Origin: Warburgia ugandensis
Taxonomy: Eukaryota; Streptophyta; Magnoliopsida; Canellales; Canellaceae
Assembly (NCBI GenBank): GCA_035236585.1
Contig: CP141135.1
Span: 72,951,057 to 73,015,056, forward strand
Direction of reading: 5' to 3'
DNA length: 64,000 bases
Below, in pieces: positions 35,360-47,174 of the stretch; within the stretch, counting starts at the first letter, position 1, and every line of letters begins with the position of its first letter. The translations under genes were made by a program, and so were the position numbers. The notes beneath the pieces are model-generated. The model worked only from the letters and a program-made list of their open reading frames with translations, searched no databases and was not told the origin of the DNA.

Positions 35360-35845
35360 ATGGCTGAAACAACATCCAGCAAACGTTTCAGAGAGGAGGA
35401 GGAAGAAGCAGCGCAGGCCGAAATGAAACGGCAACGTTCGTTCAATGATATACTCTCTCTGCTCGAATCAGACGAAGAAGAGCCCATCGAAGATGTCTCT
35501 TCTCTGATCACAACTTTACAAGAAGAGCTCTCATCCTCACCGTCGGATGCTCTACCAGAGCCCACCCTGGAACCAGAACAGTTGGGCTCCTCCTCTGGCG
35601 ACCTTAACGAAGGTGTTTCTTCTTCTTCCTCTCCTTTGACTGAGGAAGCTGAAGCTGAGGAGGTTATCCGACACCTTCTAGAAGCTTCAGATGATGAACT
35701 GGGGATTCCACAGGAGGTGGAAAACCAGAGAGTAGAAGGGGTGGGAGGTTTGGAGGGGATTTCTGCTTACGATGGGTACTTTTTGGAGATTGAAGATGAA
35801 GCTGCGAACTATTATACCATGTTGCAGTCAGAGCTTTTCTTATGA
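35360..35845 (+). CDS. Small acidic protein of unknown function, plant type
   Basis: A single-exon 161-residue protein. The open frame extends a little upstream, but the first ATG in good context is at 35360, just after a (CT)n leader tract. Residues 8-26 mix basic and acidic runs (KRFREEEEE, then KRQR, a possible nuclear signal). Residues 27-57 (RSFNDILSLLESDEE, then DVSSLITTLQEEL) form two likely amphipathic helices. Residues 97-118 (AEAEEVIRHLLEASDDELGIP) form a third. The acidic aromatic C terminus (GYFLEIEDEAANYYTML) resembles transcription-activation tails, including those of SERTA-type cofactors, but no SERTA domain is evident. Serine- and glutamate-rich linkers suggest disorder. I do not recognise a named family. 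A nuclear cofactor role is inference only. Confidence 0.8.
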   Translation: MAETTSSKRFREEEEEAAQAEMKRQRSFNDILSLLESDEEEPIEDVSSLITTLQEELSSSPSDALPEPTLEPEQLGSSSGDLNEGVSSSSSPLTEEAEAEEVIRHLLEASDDELGIPQEVENQRVEGVGGLEGISAYDGYFLEIEDEAANYYTMLQSELFL

Positions 35846-38800
35846 CTCGCAGTAAGAAAAAAAGGGCAAAGGATATGGGAAAAGGACGATAAATGGCGGG
35901 TTTTTTGGTATTCTGCAGGGATTTTTTGTTAGATTTTGCCCAATTTTTTGTAAAAAAATTACTGTGGTTAAATGAAAGGAGGAAGGAAACCTTCTTTGTC
36001 TCTCTCTCTCTAATTTTCAGGGCTTACGCTAACTTGTACAAGGTTGTGCGCATTGCGCACCTTCCCTCTGAATGCATTTTACTTGTTGTGCTAACTTGCG
36101 CTATGTTCATGCCTTGCGCAACTGGCCATTTTCTTAGACTTGGTTTTTGATAATCACACCCTATAAATCGGGCGTTTTTAGCTTGTCCTATTTGATATTT
36201 TTTTTGCCTTGTGCATGCTAAGGCAATAATTTATGTTTGCTTTTGGGTGGTTATATGTGCGTCCTTTGTTTGGCCTCCCGAGTCCCTCTGTAAGTGCTAC
36301 AAACGGGTCTAACTCTAGGTGTGCCTAAATTCTTAAAAATCTGAACCGTTCACATTCTTGGCTTTCGCTTAGATGGGCCATGCTCTCAAATTTTCATCCA
36401 TTAGATCATCATCATCCTAGCCGCCGCTATCCTGAGTTGTAAAATTAACGGTTAAAAAAAATTGGAATCCATTTTACGACTAATAATAGCAGTGGTCGGG
36501 ATGTCCAAAAGGTTAAAAATTTCGAAGCAAGACCCACCTAGGCCAAAGGCAAAAGTATAAACGGTTCCGATCCTTAGAAATCTGCGCCCATCGGGGGTTG
36601 AGCGCATTCCAACCCCTTCTCAGCAAGGAAGACTCTGAATAAGTCTCAATTTTTTAATAATGACACCCTCTAACGTGGGCTTGTCCTAATTTATTACTAT
36701 TTGCCTTCTCCATGATAAGTAGCCACATTCCAATCCGTCCCGATCAGTTATGGATCTGATAACTCTGCCTTTTTGATAACCGCACCCCTTTGGCACGGTT
36801 TTCAAACTCCTTCATTTATCAAATCTCAGCACCCGATTGGACAAGTTAAGTTGCGGGTGTGAAAACCCAGCGGCGCAAGCTACTGCTTTATGCTAACATG
36901 AGCCACGATCGCTGTCACTTCAGTACGTGGGCCCCAACTCAGGAATAAAATTTTTCACTGAGAGCGCTTTGAAATAAGTAGAATCTTGTCGGCCATGTAT
37001 GGAATGGCGTGTGGTGTATGCATACATAATGCCAAGGATCAACGGCTGAGAATGGAAGGCAGATCGTAATATCCGGCGGTATGGTGCAGACATGTAGATT
37101 AACGATGGTGGCCCTGAGATTCCGGATTGTGATTCTCCACGAGACGAGCCCCAATCGAGACCACAAATTGAGGTGGCGACATCTTTTATTTATCTGATTT
37201 CTCGAATGAAAATAAGCTCGAAGAGCGACCCTGAAGTCATAGAACATTGGAGAGTGGGTCTGCTAAAATTGGTCTTCATCAAACCATTGATCTTCGACAT
37301 GATCTAGATCGACGTAACGCTGGGCCTTATCCTCAATTGTATGATCTAGATCAGACGGCTATAATTACAAGTGAAACCTAGAATCAAGTAATCGCGGGTA
37401 CAATTACAACTGCTGTGAAGATCCTAGCCGTTGTTTCCCTGAGCTATAGTCACCCGAAACTCGCATATGCAGTTGGAAGCTCGTTTCGTGTAAAAACATA
37501 TGTATTATCGAAACCGATACAAAAATTCATTCAGAAATGGCGAAAACTTAATGAGAAACTCGTGGAAATGTTATTTTAAACCCCAAACAACGTTATTTGA
37601 AGTACAAGGATTTTGGCCTCTCTTTTTTTGTAATCTAACTTCATATTATATTTTGTAAAATGGTACTTCTAGAATGTATCTCCTCTGCACATCTTTTGCA
37701 AGTTTCCGATACGTTTTTAACGTGTTGACTAGACATTTCTCATCTTCGTCGGTACATTTCTTTACCAACTCAGTAACTATGGTTAAGATCAACCACAGAG
37801 AATTAACCTTCTCTTTCCTGAGCTGTAACTGCTTCATTTCTTATACCATATTTTTTGAAAATTTTGCACTGGCTTAATATTTTACCTGGCTCAAAGTATG
37901 CCCTCAAGTCGTCCCTTGATCTAGTATTACTGTTATTCTTTCCTTAGATGATCCTTCTCTAGTCCATCTTGTCATTGCAATTAATCTTAATCATTTGGCT
38001 AGCGAAATTGGCATCGACAGAGATAATGTTGTAAGAAAAGTTGTCGTCTACATCACTTAAGCTTATCCTAAGTTTGTGTTTGTGAAACATGAGGCGAGGG
38101 AGGGACTTTATCAATTCTCGTTCATCTTCTGCATTGTGTTAAATTAGATGCTTTTGCTACCTTTCCCTCGAGGTTCTAGCTTCTCTTTTTGCATACTAGG
38201 TCGCTGGTTAGACAGGCGACAAAGCAAATTATTCTTGCATTAGGGTGTTAGGGAGAATCAAAGAACTTAATCTAATTCTTGAGAGCAAGAGAAACAATAA
38301 ACTTACGACCAAGCATATTTCAAAGAAGATGCCATTTGCAATTAACTATCCTAGATATTGGAGGGTCATAAAAAATTGGGCGGGATATTTGTTTTTCTTT
38401 GTCCTTTGACTTGCATTGTCTCGCTGTTTTTAACTGGTGCTATTTTTTATATCTTATGAATATGTTTAAATTATCTAAATATAATCTCACTCGTCTTATT
38501 ATTTATTGATCTTACTCTTAAATTTTCTCTAATTATTATTATTATTTTTTATTATATCCTTTTTGCATTTACATTGCTTAACGTCAAGTCTTCGCAAGTC
38601 TTTTCTTTCTCTAGCCGAACATCTCGGCTTAGTTCGTACCCGAGCCGTTACTTCGTCACATCGAAGCCGCAGAGCTGACTCCGTACGGCATCTTCTAACA
38701 TCGAAAGCGGCGTCGAGGATGGGCAAGGAAAAGCAAATAACTTTTGACGGAGCCGTGGATCAGATTTTAGAGGGTCACGTGCGGCACGAACCTCCAACAA

Positions 38801-39419
38801 CTCCACATCATATTTGACGCAATATTCGAAATTTTCTTCTTATTACATTTGGAATCTATTTGACCAACTGCCCAGTTAATAATTTTAAGAAAACCAATCA
38901 AACGGTCATGGCCCATCCAAGCTAGGGCCTATCATATAAGCCGTCCATTACCCAGATGATGGATTTTGAGATAACAAACACCATGTAAAAATCCCATTAT
39001 CCCATCCTTATAGATACTACCACGAAATATAACGTAAATGAGAGCTTAACTACATTGATCCTTTCAAAGATGGAAATCAACCTTTGGAGTGTCACTCGAA
39101 GAGATCTATCTATAATCCAGACCATTGATTTTGTAGACTATCGATGAGGCAATCTACATAATTTTGCTCCCTTGAAAAAGGTGCTCCTAGCCTTACGATT
39201 AAAGACCTACAGGAGTCAAAGCATTTAGCTTTCTTGTGGAATTGTAAAAGAGGGTTAGTCCATCGATAGGATCATCCAATCATGGTGGGGCCAACAACAA
39301 TAGGGTGGACTTTTACTAAGAGATAGTGGGCCTAGAAAAGTGAAATTTAGAAAGAATTTTGAATGAAGACCCTGTCCATACTAAAAGCAAGAGTCGGACA
39401 CCTGCATTATTGACCCTAC
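35846..39419. other. 3' region of the acidic-protein gene, then no gene seen
   Basis: The first few hundred bases are probably 3' UTR; an open frame at 35893-36150 falls there and is not supported. Beyond, words such as AAATCTGAACCGTTCA and GATGGGCCATGCTC (about 36340-36375) recur in diverged form elsewhere in the window and mark old interspersed repeats. The frame at 38563-38817 has no recognisable domain. Confidence 0.45.
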
Positions 39420-39423
39420 GAAT

Positions 39424-39600
39424 TCCATGGAATTGAATTCCGTCTTAATTGAATTCTTTGAAGTTGCTAGTCTTGAGAGACTACAGGTCAAGATGGCATT
39501 CCATCTTGACTACCAACAACAGAGTAGTCTCTAGTTCAATGGACTTCTTTGGGGTTGCTAGTCAAGATTCAATTCCACGGAATTCAATTTCTTATTAATT
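39424..39600. repeat. Nested palindrome, probable folded (MITE-like) element
   Basis: Inner stem GTCAAGATGG/CCATCTTGAC (39487-39496 and 39501-39510, 4-base loop) sits inside GAGACTAC/GTAGTCTC (39477-39484 and 39534-39541). Outer GGAATTGAATTC-type words occur at both ends (39429 and 39578 regions). The same outer word is found at about 40048, 40217 and 44369. Confidence 0.6.
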
Positions 39601-39949
39601 GACCCCATGAATTCTAAACCATTTGTCTAGTTAGATTTGCTATGAATCAGTTGATCATAGGAACTCGCAGCCGTTGGATGATTCTAATCTTTGATTTGTG
39701 GAAAGGCTTTGCGATGAATGTTGACGGTGCCTATTTTGTTTTCCAATCAGACCTTTAAATGACAGAAATTTGAGGTTTAGGATTGACAAATAGGTTAAAA
39801 TTTGCGTCCACCGTATCATCCGTAGTATGGATTGCCATTAGATCGTTATTGAGCATCGAAACTTGGGACCCCTGCTCATAATTTCCAAGTAAAATAATGC
39901 ATCCGTCCATCATATTCATGACAACGTGGCTTGCTGCTATCTTTCTCAT

Positions 39950-41615
39950 CCAAAATGGACGGCCAGAATCTTGCCAATCGTCGACGTACGACTCTGATGG
40001 TTCTTGATCTGCAATTGGTTTCTTGACTGCAACTTAGGGACTGATGGAATTGAATTCTGTGGTGGGTTTTATGATTCTATGATTCCATGAGGAATGAACT
40101 TTTGAATTCACTTTAGGTGAAAGCCCAACACATTAGACTCCCCCTGCATGGATTCTACCCGGTGAAGTTCTCTTTAGTTGGCTTTACACGATAAAATTTC
40201 AGTGGGTCAATTGAGAGGGAATTGAATTCCTTAGTGAAATCATCTTAACAAAAGACGAGTAAATAGTAGTGGAGATTGGTAGGAAACAAGAGAAACGCGT
40301 GTCGGTGAAGGAACAAAAAGGGATTAGTTTTGGTACTGAGAGTGTGAACGGTAATGTCACTTGCTTCTTGTTTATGGACTAATAATAGAGAGCGAGAAGG
40401 AAGTAGTAAACAGAAGAAGTTTGAGGAAACTTTTTCCTGGCCAATCAAACATCATTTTCACTTTACACCTGCAACTCTTTGCTGAAATTACTAAAAAATA
40501 CCTGCAATTCCTTATTGAAATTATCGCTCATATATATATGGAGCGGGTTAATTTCAGCTATTTTATACTGGTGCAAGAAGTAGGTGATATTTGATTGACT
40601 GGAAAAAAGTAGAAAATAGAAAAAGTTAAGAGGAAACGGCAGTTATAAACTTTTTCTTGACCAATCAAATGTCACCTGCATTTTACACTTGTAACTCTTT
40701 GCTGAAATTACTGCTATATTACGGAGTCCAGCAGTATTTTTGACAAAGAGACTCCCATTTCCTAGCAAAAATGAATTGGTCTGGCCCACACTACGTAGTG
40801 ATTCAGTTGGAGTCATGAGTTTGCTTCCAATTGACTCAGTATTCAAATGTTGATGCACTTGGTTTGAGACTGAGTGAAGAATATTTACTTGGCTCAACTT
40901 GAAGAGTTGAATTGTCAAATAAAGGTGAGGTAATTGAATTATGCACACTAGCTATAGGGCAGTACAAAGCTCCCGCCTATGCTGAGTTCAGGGAAAGGGC
41001 AAACCACAATGGTCTATAGTATGCAGCCTTACCTTGCATTTTTGCAAGAGGCCATTTCCACGCCTTGAACTCATGACCTCAAGGTCACACGACGACAACT
41101 TTACTGTTGCACCAAGGGTCCCCTTCAGGTTCTGCACACTAGCTAATTACTGGAAATTGTTCAGACTAGTGAAGCCAGAATTTAACTATCTTCATTGAGC
41201 TACAAGTTTTAAATGGATTATAATGATGGACAAATTAGTGAGATCTTGTGATATATGAATCTTCTATAATCCCAGTCTAGAGTAGTGATGAACATTGTTA
41301 GGACGAACACAAACGAAATCAAAATAAGTAGAAAGAAAAAAGATTTACATGGTTCGGCTATCAGAGGGAGCTCCAACTATGATGTGACTGGAAGAACAAT
41401 AATGTCTCAACCCTACCAAGTGCTAAATATGTGTTTTCCTAACCATAAAACTTTCTGTGTAAGAGTTACAACGTGACTCAAAGAGTTCGTCCGAGTTACT
41501 CTACTCGGTAGCAAATTGAGTCAGAAGTGGACTTGTTGTACAACAAAAATATTTAGTTGGGCCGAGATTTGAACATGAGGATTCCCAAACCAAAACGGCA
41601 ATATTATATTTGACT
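39950..41615 (+). repeat. Copy A of a diverged large repeat (partner at 44.3-45.9 kb)
   Basis: It shares with copy B, in the same order, GATGGAATTGAATTCTGTGG, GATTCTACCnGGTGAAG, GTGGAGATTGG, CTTCAnTGAGCTA, GTGAGATCTTG, ATGAACATnGTTA, TTTACAT...GGCTAT and TAGCAnATTGAGTC. The SINE at 40955 is present only in this copy. No protein is recognisable, so it may be a non-autonomous element or a local duplication. Confidence 0.75.
40955..41132 (-). mobile_element. Au-like SINE, full length, 13-bp perfect target-site duplication
   Basis: All diagnostic words are present on the minus strand. TGCACACTAGCTA flanks it at 40942-40954 and 41133-41145. Confidence 0.93.
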
Positions 41616-41619
41616 TGCC

Positions 41620-41658
41620 TTATCATCATCATCGTCAAGACTTTATTCCGATTAAGGG
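41620..41658 (-). mobile_element. LINE (RTE-like) 3' tip
   Basis: On the minus strand CCCTTAATCGGAATAAAG is followed by TCTTGACGATGATGATGATA, the same end as the LINE tail at 45.8 kb. It lies beside copy A of the large repeat. Confidence 0.6.
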
Positions 41659-42290
41659 TCTGTAATAACCGACTTGCCTAACAATATATTTGTATTACCA
41701 GTGAAAATTTAAAGTAAAAAATTAAGGAAATCTTACTAAAAGTCTTGCCCAAGTTTTTTTGAATGACCAATGAATAGCTGAACTCGATTTGCCTCACTTT
41801 TGAATCTGAGTTGATTTTTCATGTTTTTAAACTATAAGAGCAAAATTATGTGAAATTTTACGTAGCAATGCCCTTCGAGTCGACACTTAATCCTGCTAGG
41901 GCTGAGGAAGGATGAGGTCATGCTTAAAATGCCCTTATATCATGGAAAAAATACCACTAAAAACAGTGATAACATTGTCACCTGCTTCTTTGGTGCTTAT
42001 GAGCTATCTCTTTCAGGTGCAAGATTTCTCATTTGGATGGTAGTTCCTGCAAGTAGCCGTGCAAGGTAAAAACACATGAAAATATTCTTCTAGCTGTGAG
42101 ATGCATGTGGAAAGCGTACAGCAAGTTGGTGCTATACTGCACTCTTAGCCAGATGGTCCCAAAATTGGTACATGGACACACCATTCACACAAAAAGAAGA
42201 AGAAGAAGAAAAGTTGGCGGACGAAAACGAAATATTTGATATACACTGCCAAGTTTTCAAATGACACTGTTTTCATTGTTTTTAAATTTT
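41659..42290. other. No gene seen
   Basis: Non-coding, AT-rich, with an (AAG)n tract near 42198-42211. Confidence 0.5.
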
Positions 42291-42361
42291 ATTGACCCTT
42301 GTGGTTAGCCCCTTTCTCGAATCCCACATACGTGAGAGTTTTGTACACCAGTCTGCCCTTT
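42291..42361 (+). mobile_element. Au-like SINE, 3' fragment
   Basis: TTGACCCTTGTGG through GTACACCAGTCTGCCCTTT is recognisable. The head and middle are gone. Confidence 0.75.
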
Positions 42362-43626
42362 AAACTATTAAAATCATGGTATCAGAACTCGCCTGAGGGA
42401 TCATGTTGCTCCATTGAGGCAGTTTTGAAACTAACACTTGGTGCAATAAAGACTCGGTCGAGTTTTGATGAGTCGAACAGTTTTTCACCCAGTATGCAAA
42501 AAATGGGGCTACCAAGACTCAACTTTTATTTTCTTGTTGCTAAACTAAAAAACAATTATTCTTACTCTATAGCATCTGAAACTGGCCGCATTATCTGCTT
42601 AGCTGAGTTCTTCCCCGTGTCAAGTCGTGTCTACTCATATGGCTGCAGGCCACCACATTCCTTCACTAAAAGATTGTTAAAACTTACAATTATAAATCAC
42701 TAAGTGAACAAGCATGATCAAACAACGTTTGATATTTGTTTTCTTTTTTTTGTCAAAGATTCGAAGCGCAGAGACAGGTAGAATGACACAATTCAACAGT
42801 GAGTTTGCTTGTATCATTGAGTTTGAGCCAAAGGTCCAAACTAAAACTAAAGAAAAAGAACAGCCTCGCAAGCACTATTTGCATGCTAGAGAGACAGTTA
42901 GTATAGTCTACTTTACACTTTTGGCTTCTTTTTCTTTCTAATTAAAAAAGAAAAAAGAAAAAGAAAAACAACAACAACAACAGTGAAGACTTATGATGCA
43001 AACTAACTACAACTTATTATTCTAATCTTAAATATTCTTAAAATCTCTCTAATAAGAGAAAAGTGCCATCTTGAATCTCCAACCAAGTTTTAGGAGGAAA
43101 GGTGCCTTGTTGTCCGCAACATTCTTGAGTTGTTTGGGACAGAGATCATAAATCATAGATAAGGTTATCAATGAATAGTGGTTTATCTTCAGCTATGGAT
43201 ACTGCTTTTCCTTGATTTCCTGTGCCAAACGGGACTAATGAGTTCACCATTTAGCCATTTGGTTCACCCACTATCTCACAAGTTACGATAACTTGTGGGT
43301 TCAAATCCAAAATAAAAAAAAGTAAAAAGAGAAAAACCAAGAAGACAGAAGGTATCATTTGTAACTGCCGAGTACCACGTCTCTCTCGCCTCTTCACTTA
43401 CGAAAACAACGAACAATAGTCCAGTTTGGAGATAAGCTGGGCTGGGCCTATAATATTATGTTTTCAAATGGTTAACAAGTTGACACAGCAGGCCGAACTC
43501 GATTCAAGAGGCTACGGCACAGGCACGGTAGTTCAAACAGACTGAAATAGACATGGGTCTGTGGGCTTCTCACCTTTGCCTGATGGACTCTTGAAATCAG
43601 GCAAGAAATACCTTAGTAATATCCTT
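42362..43626. other. No gene; primer-site-like and tRNA-like words
   Basis: TGGTATCAGAACTCG at 42376 resembles the primer-binding site of plant LTR elements but no LTR precedes it. At about 43270-43325 GTGGGTTCAAATCC (exact B-box form) is followed by an A-rich run, a possible small SINE. Frames at 42299-42703 and 42714-42941 are not recognisable. Confidence 0.35.
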
Positions 43627-43930
43627 GGTTACCTCCAACATCTCACTTTTGCCATCAAGTCAACAAGAATAAGAAACGATGTGATGCTAACTTCTCCATT
43701 TTTACAATGACTTGTAATTTCTCCATTTTGATAGTCAAGAACTACAAGAATGTAAATGGCTTTAACATCAAAAGAAAAGAATATAACTAAATGCATTTTC
43801 TTCACCCACATTAAAGCTCTGAGGCTAAAACTAAAAAATGCCAAGTATATATACACACATACGTATAGGTCATGCTAAGAGAGTGTCTACGGAAGTTTGT
43901 TGTGATTCCTAATGTATGAACCAAAAGTGT
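43627..43930. repeat. Interspersed repeat, copy 1 (partner at 61.2 kb)
   Basis: It shares GGTTACCTCCAnnATCTCAC, CTAACTTC, CCATTTTGATAGT, the ATATATACACACATAC-type run, AGTTTGTTGTGATTCCTA and their order with 61182-61413. Non-coding, family unknown. Confidence 0.65.
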
Positions 43931-44003
43931 ATATAGAAGTTTTTGTCAATCTTATCCGCATGAATTAATCACCCAAGACGCCTGATGGCATATTCATCTA
44001 ACT

Positions 44004-44180
44004 TGGCAGTCCCGGTGCATGAAGTTCCCGCCTATGCAGGGTCCAGGAAAGGGATGGACCACAAGAGCCTAAAATACATAGTCTTACCTTACATTTTGCA
44101 TGAGGCTGTTTCTGCGTCTTGAATCCGTGACTTCAAGGTCACATAACGACAACTTTTGCTGTTGCGCCAAGGTTCCCCTT
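44004..44180 (-). mobile_element. Au-like SINE, full length, 18-bp perfect target-site duplication
   Basis: TGGCATATTCATCTAACT is repeated exactly at 43986-44003 and 44181-44198. The body is mildly diverged. This is the clearest insertion footprint in the window. Confidence 0.95.
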
Positions 44181-44628
44181 TGGCATATTCATCTAACTGC
44201 ACAAAAAATTCATCAAATAGGATCTATGTTTTCACCAAGAAGTTATGAGACCGAACAAGTAGAAGTAGGATCAAGGCTGTTTAATCATCCAAACAATTCA
44301 TGTGAAAGGTCGTGCAGTTGATGTTTCAGGATCCGCCATTGATTTTCTTGGTTTGCAACTTTGGAGCTGATGGAATTGAATTCTGTGGTGGATTTCATGA
44401 TTTCCACTTTTGTAAGGATTGGACTTTTAAATTCCATTTAGGGGAAAACCAACGTATTAGATTCTCCCCGTATGGATTCTACCTGGTGAAGTCCTCTTTA
44501 GTGGCTTTCCACTGTAAATTTCCAATGAGGTCAATTAAGACGGAGCTAAATTCCATGGTGAGTTCTATGTTGACAAACTACCCGTAAGTGGAAGTGGAGA
44601 TTGGGGGGAAACAAGTGGGATATGACTT

Positions 44629-44799
44629 CAGCCTCGGTACACGAAACTTCTAAGTTTGCGGGGTCTAGAGAAGGGCAGAACACAAGGGTCAATAGTATTC
44701 GGCTTTACCTTGTATTTTGCAAAAGGTTGTTTTCACACCTTGAACCTGTGACTCTAAAATCACACGACAACAATTTTACCTTTGTGCCAAGGCTCCCAT
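44629..44799 (-). mobile_element. Au-like SINE, full length, diverged
   Basis: GGGAGCCTTGGCACAAAGG at the minus-strand head through GAAGTTTCGTGTACCGAGGC at the tail. It is absent from the matching place in copy A. Confidence 0.85.
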
Positions 44800-45158
44800 T
44801 AGATGAATTTTGATACAATATGATAATTAATGTGAATAGTACCCTGCTTGTTGTCGTATGGACCAATAAATAGAAAGGAGTTTTGCTGTGGAGAGTGGGG
44901 TCTTCTTTTGATTTCATTTTCTTATTCAAAATTTTGCTACTAAATTCGTAGAATAAGGCAGGGGCAGGTGATTTAGTTCAAATGAGACCATACTTTGCTA
45001 CTGATGGTGTGTATTCATGAGAAAATCAGTTACCTGGCTCAAATAGAAGGGCTGGGATAGACAAATAAGGGTGAAGTAATTACGTTAAAACAGTAGCTGA
45101 TGGTCGGAAATCCCTTTGGATTAGCAAATGGCAGCATATAACGATCTTCACTGAGCTA

Positions 45159-45308
45159 TCAGCAGCCCCGGTATACGGGGCTCCCTCCTATGTGGGGTCT
45201 GGAGAAGGGGCGGAGCACAAGGGCTTATAGTAGGCAGCTTTACCTTACATTTTGCAAGAGGCTGATTCTACACCTTGAACTCATCACCCCGTTGTGCAAA
45301 GGCTCCCG
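45159..45308 (-). mobile_element. Au-like SINE with short internal deletion, 12-bp target-site duplication
   Basis: TTCACTGAGCTA (45147-45158) and TTCACTAAGCTA (45309-45320) flank it. The tRNA-like box region is shortened, while the 3' part (GCCCCGTATACCGGGGCTGC) is clear. Confidence 0.88.
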
Positions 45309-45624
45309 TTCACTAAGCTACAAGGTTAAAATGAATGATTATGTTGGATAAGATTTGTGAGATCTTGCCATCTGTCATCCAAGTCAAGACTAGTTATGAA
45401 CATCGTTACGACAACAGCTAAGGAAATTAGGGTTAAGAACGAAGAGAAACAACAAACACAAAGAAACAAGCTTTACATTATTTGGCTATAACCTCCTCGT
45501 AAATGCAAAATCAATCTCCAAAGAACAGACTTACAACCATAGTTTCTAAAACTCCCGAGCCGACTTGAAAAATGCATCCTACTTTGTTAGTTTAGTAGCA
45601 TATTGAGTCGCTTAACAGGTTAGA

Positions 45625-45830
45625 AGGAGTGAGGCAATGCAAGTAGAAGGTTCTAAAAGAGCAAGGGAAAGACCCAAAAGAACATGGATAGAAGTGGTGA
45701 AGAAAGATTTAAAAACTTTAAAACTAAATGAAGTCATGGTACTTAATAAAGAAGAATAAAGTACTAAGATTCATGTGACCGACCCCTAATTGGGATAAGG
45801 TCTTCTTGACGATGATGATGATGATGAACA
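45625..45830 (+). mobile_element. LINE 3'-end fragment (RTE-like)
   Basis: The translation contains RERPKRTWIEVVKKDLKTLK and TKIHVTDP, the C-terminal tail of plant non-LTR reverse transcriptases, followed by GACCCCTAATTGGGATAAGG and a (GATGAT)n-type end at 45815-45830. It is strongly 5'-truncated, with one stop inside the short translation. Confidence 0.8.
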
Positions 45831-45915
45831 GGTTTACTCACTGAATTTTCAGTTGGTTGACATTTGAATACAAGACCTTCCTAACCATATTGGCATATGA
45901 TAACGTACTAGCTTA

Positions 45916-46914
45916 GTAGTATATTATCCTTTGCCACTATGCACGAAGGTGTTTAAGCAGTACAAATGAATAATTACAAAGCAAATCATTCACATACTTT
46001 TCTAATATAATTCCCTACCAAAGGGGAAAGCGACAACTGAAATCTGCAGCCAAGCACATTACATTCTAGGAAAGACGTCGAGTTATCTACAACCAGTTCT
46101 GCTAGACATTGTTTACTTTCTTCATCTTTTGGTTGTTTTACGTTTAATTTACTAATGAGAATTGGTATATTGGCCCCAGTTTTTCTTCATTAGGCCATTA
46201 CTAAATGGTACAAGATGTCTATAACTCTACATGAATTTAGATTTCTAGATATTAAAGTTAGTTATTATTGATGTTACTTTTGACTTAGATGGGCTATGCT
46301 CCAAAATTATCATTCATTTATTCTTATCTTAATGCATGTGTGAGATAAGAATAATAAATATTTGATGGAGATTTTTTATTTTTAACGTGGCAAACCACCA
46401 CTAGTAATCCATTACAACAATATAATTGGTGGTAAGTTTGCATTTTTTTTACTTTTAGTGGCTGCAATTTTCTACTATAAAAGTCCATTCTTCAGTTCGC
46501 AAAATATGCTTTCATGTATTTTTTCCTCACAAAGTATTGGATATAAACAAAAATAAAAAACATATAATATCTTCTAATATTATGTTAATATATGGGTTAT
46601 TTCATTCCGAGTATTTTCCTTTTATAAAGTATAATAAAAAATAAATTTTTTTAATAGTGAATCTTCCTAGTAATCTTGACTTACTTTACTTTTCCGTCCG
46701 TAGAATTTTTGAGTTTTTAAAATATGATGTTGACTTCGCTTTTTGTCCATATTTTATAGTTTGTTAGCTTAATTAAAAGAATATTACAACTTATAACTAT
46801 AAATCACAACGTGGACGGCTGGACAAGCTAAACCAGCATTATTTGTTCTTCGAAAGAACGGTCCCATGCATTATTTTTGTTTTGTTTTATTTTATTTTAT
46901 TTTATTTATTAAAA
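45916..46914. other. No gene; AT-rich with (TTTTA)n tract
   Basis: Very AT-rich. A (TTTTA)n run lies at 46878-46911, next to the following SINE. Confidence 0.6.
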
Positions 46915-47092
46915 GGGGAGCTTTTAAGCAATTGTTGAGTTATTGTTGTTTGATCTTGAGGCCATGGGTTTGAGATGTGAAAATAGCCTTTTGTAAAATA
47001 TAAGGTAAACCTATTATTATATATCTTTTATGGTCTGGTGCTTTCCCAAACCTTGCATATGCAGGAGCTTCGTGCAACATACTGCCCCTTTT
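46915..47092 (+). mobile_element. Au-like SINE, full length, diverged
   Basis: Head GGGGAGCTTTTAAGCAATTG, B box GGGTTTGAGATG, body CCTTTTGTAAAATATAAGG and tail GCAGGAGCTTCGTGCAAC. No clear target duplication. Confidence 0.82.
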
Positions 47093-47174
47093 CGTGGATA
47101 ACCCAAAAAATGAAGTACAACTCAAACTTGAGTCTAGTCGGTGCAAATTAAAGTCCTCAAATAAAGGCATTATA

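Larger units (their letters stand above)
44290..45915 (+). repeat. Copy B of the large repeat, carrying three later insertions
   Basis: It is the partner of 39950-41615. Two Au-like SINEs (44629 and 45159) and a LINE tail (45625) interrupt it at places where copy A is uninterrupted, and copy A has its own SINE elsewhere. After the LINE tail the match resumes (TTGGTTGACATTTGAATACA against TTGGGCCGAGATTTGAACAT). Confidence 0.72.

Noticed and set aside
34864-35367. 167-residue plus-strand frame before the acidic-protein gene
   Set aside because: It is a low-complexity serine/leucine/phenylalanine frame produced by the pyrimidine-rich leader and overlaps the true gene in another frame.
42376-42390. 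TGGTATCAGAACTCG as an LTR-element primer site
   Set aside because: No LTR-like repeat precedes it and a SINE tail lies just upstream. A 10-base match alone is insufficient.
43270-43325. tRNA gene suggested by GTGGGTTCAAATCC
   Set aside because: The B box is exact but the acceptor, D and anticodon stems cannot be formed around it. At best a SINE remnant.
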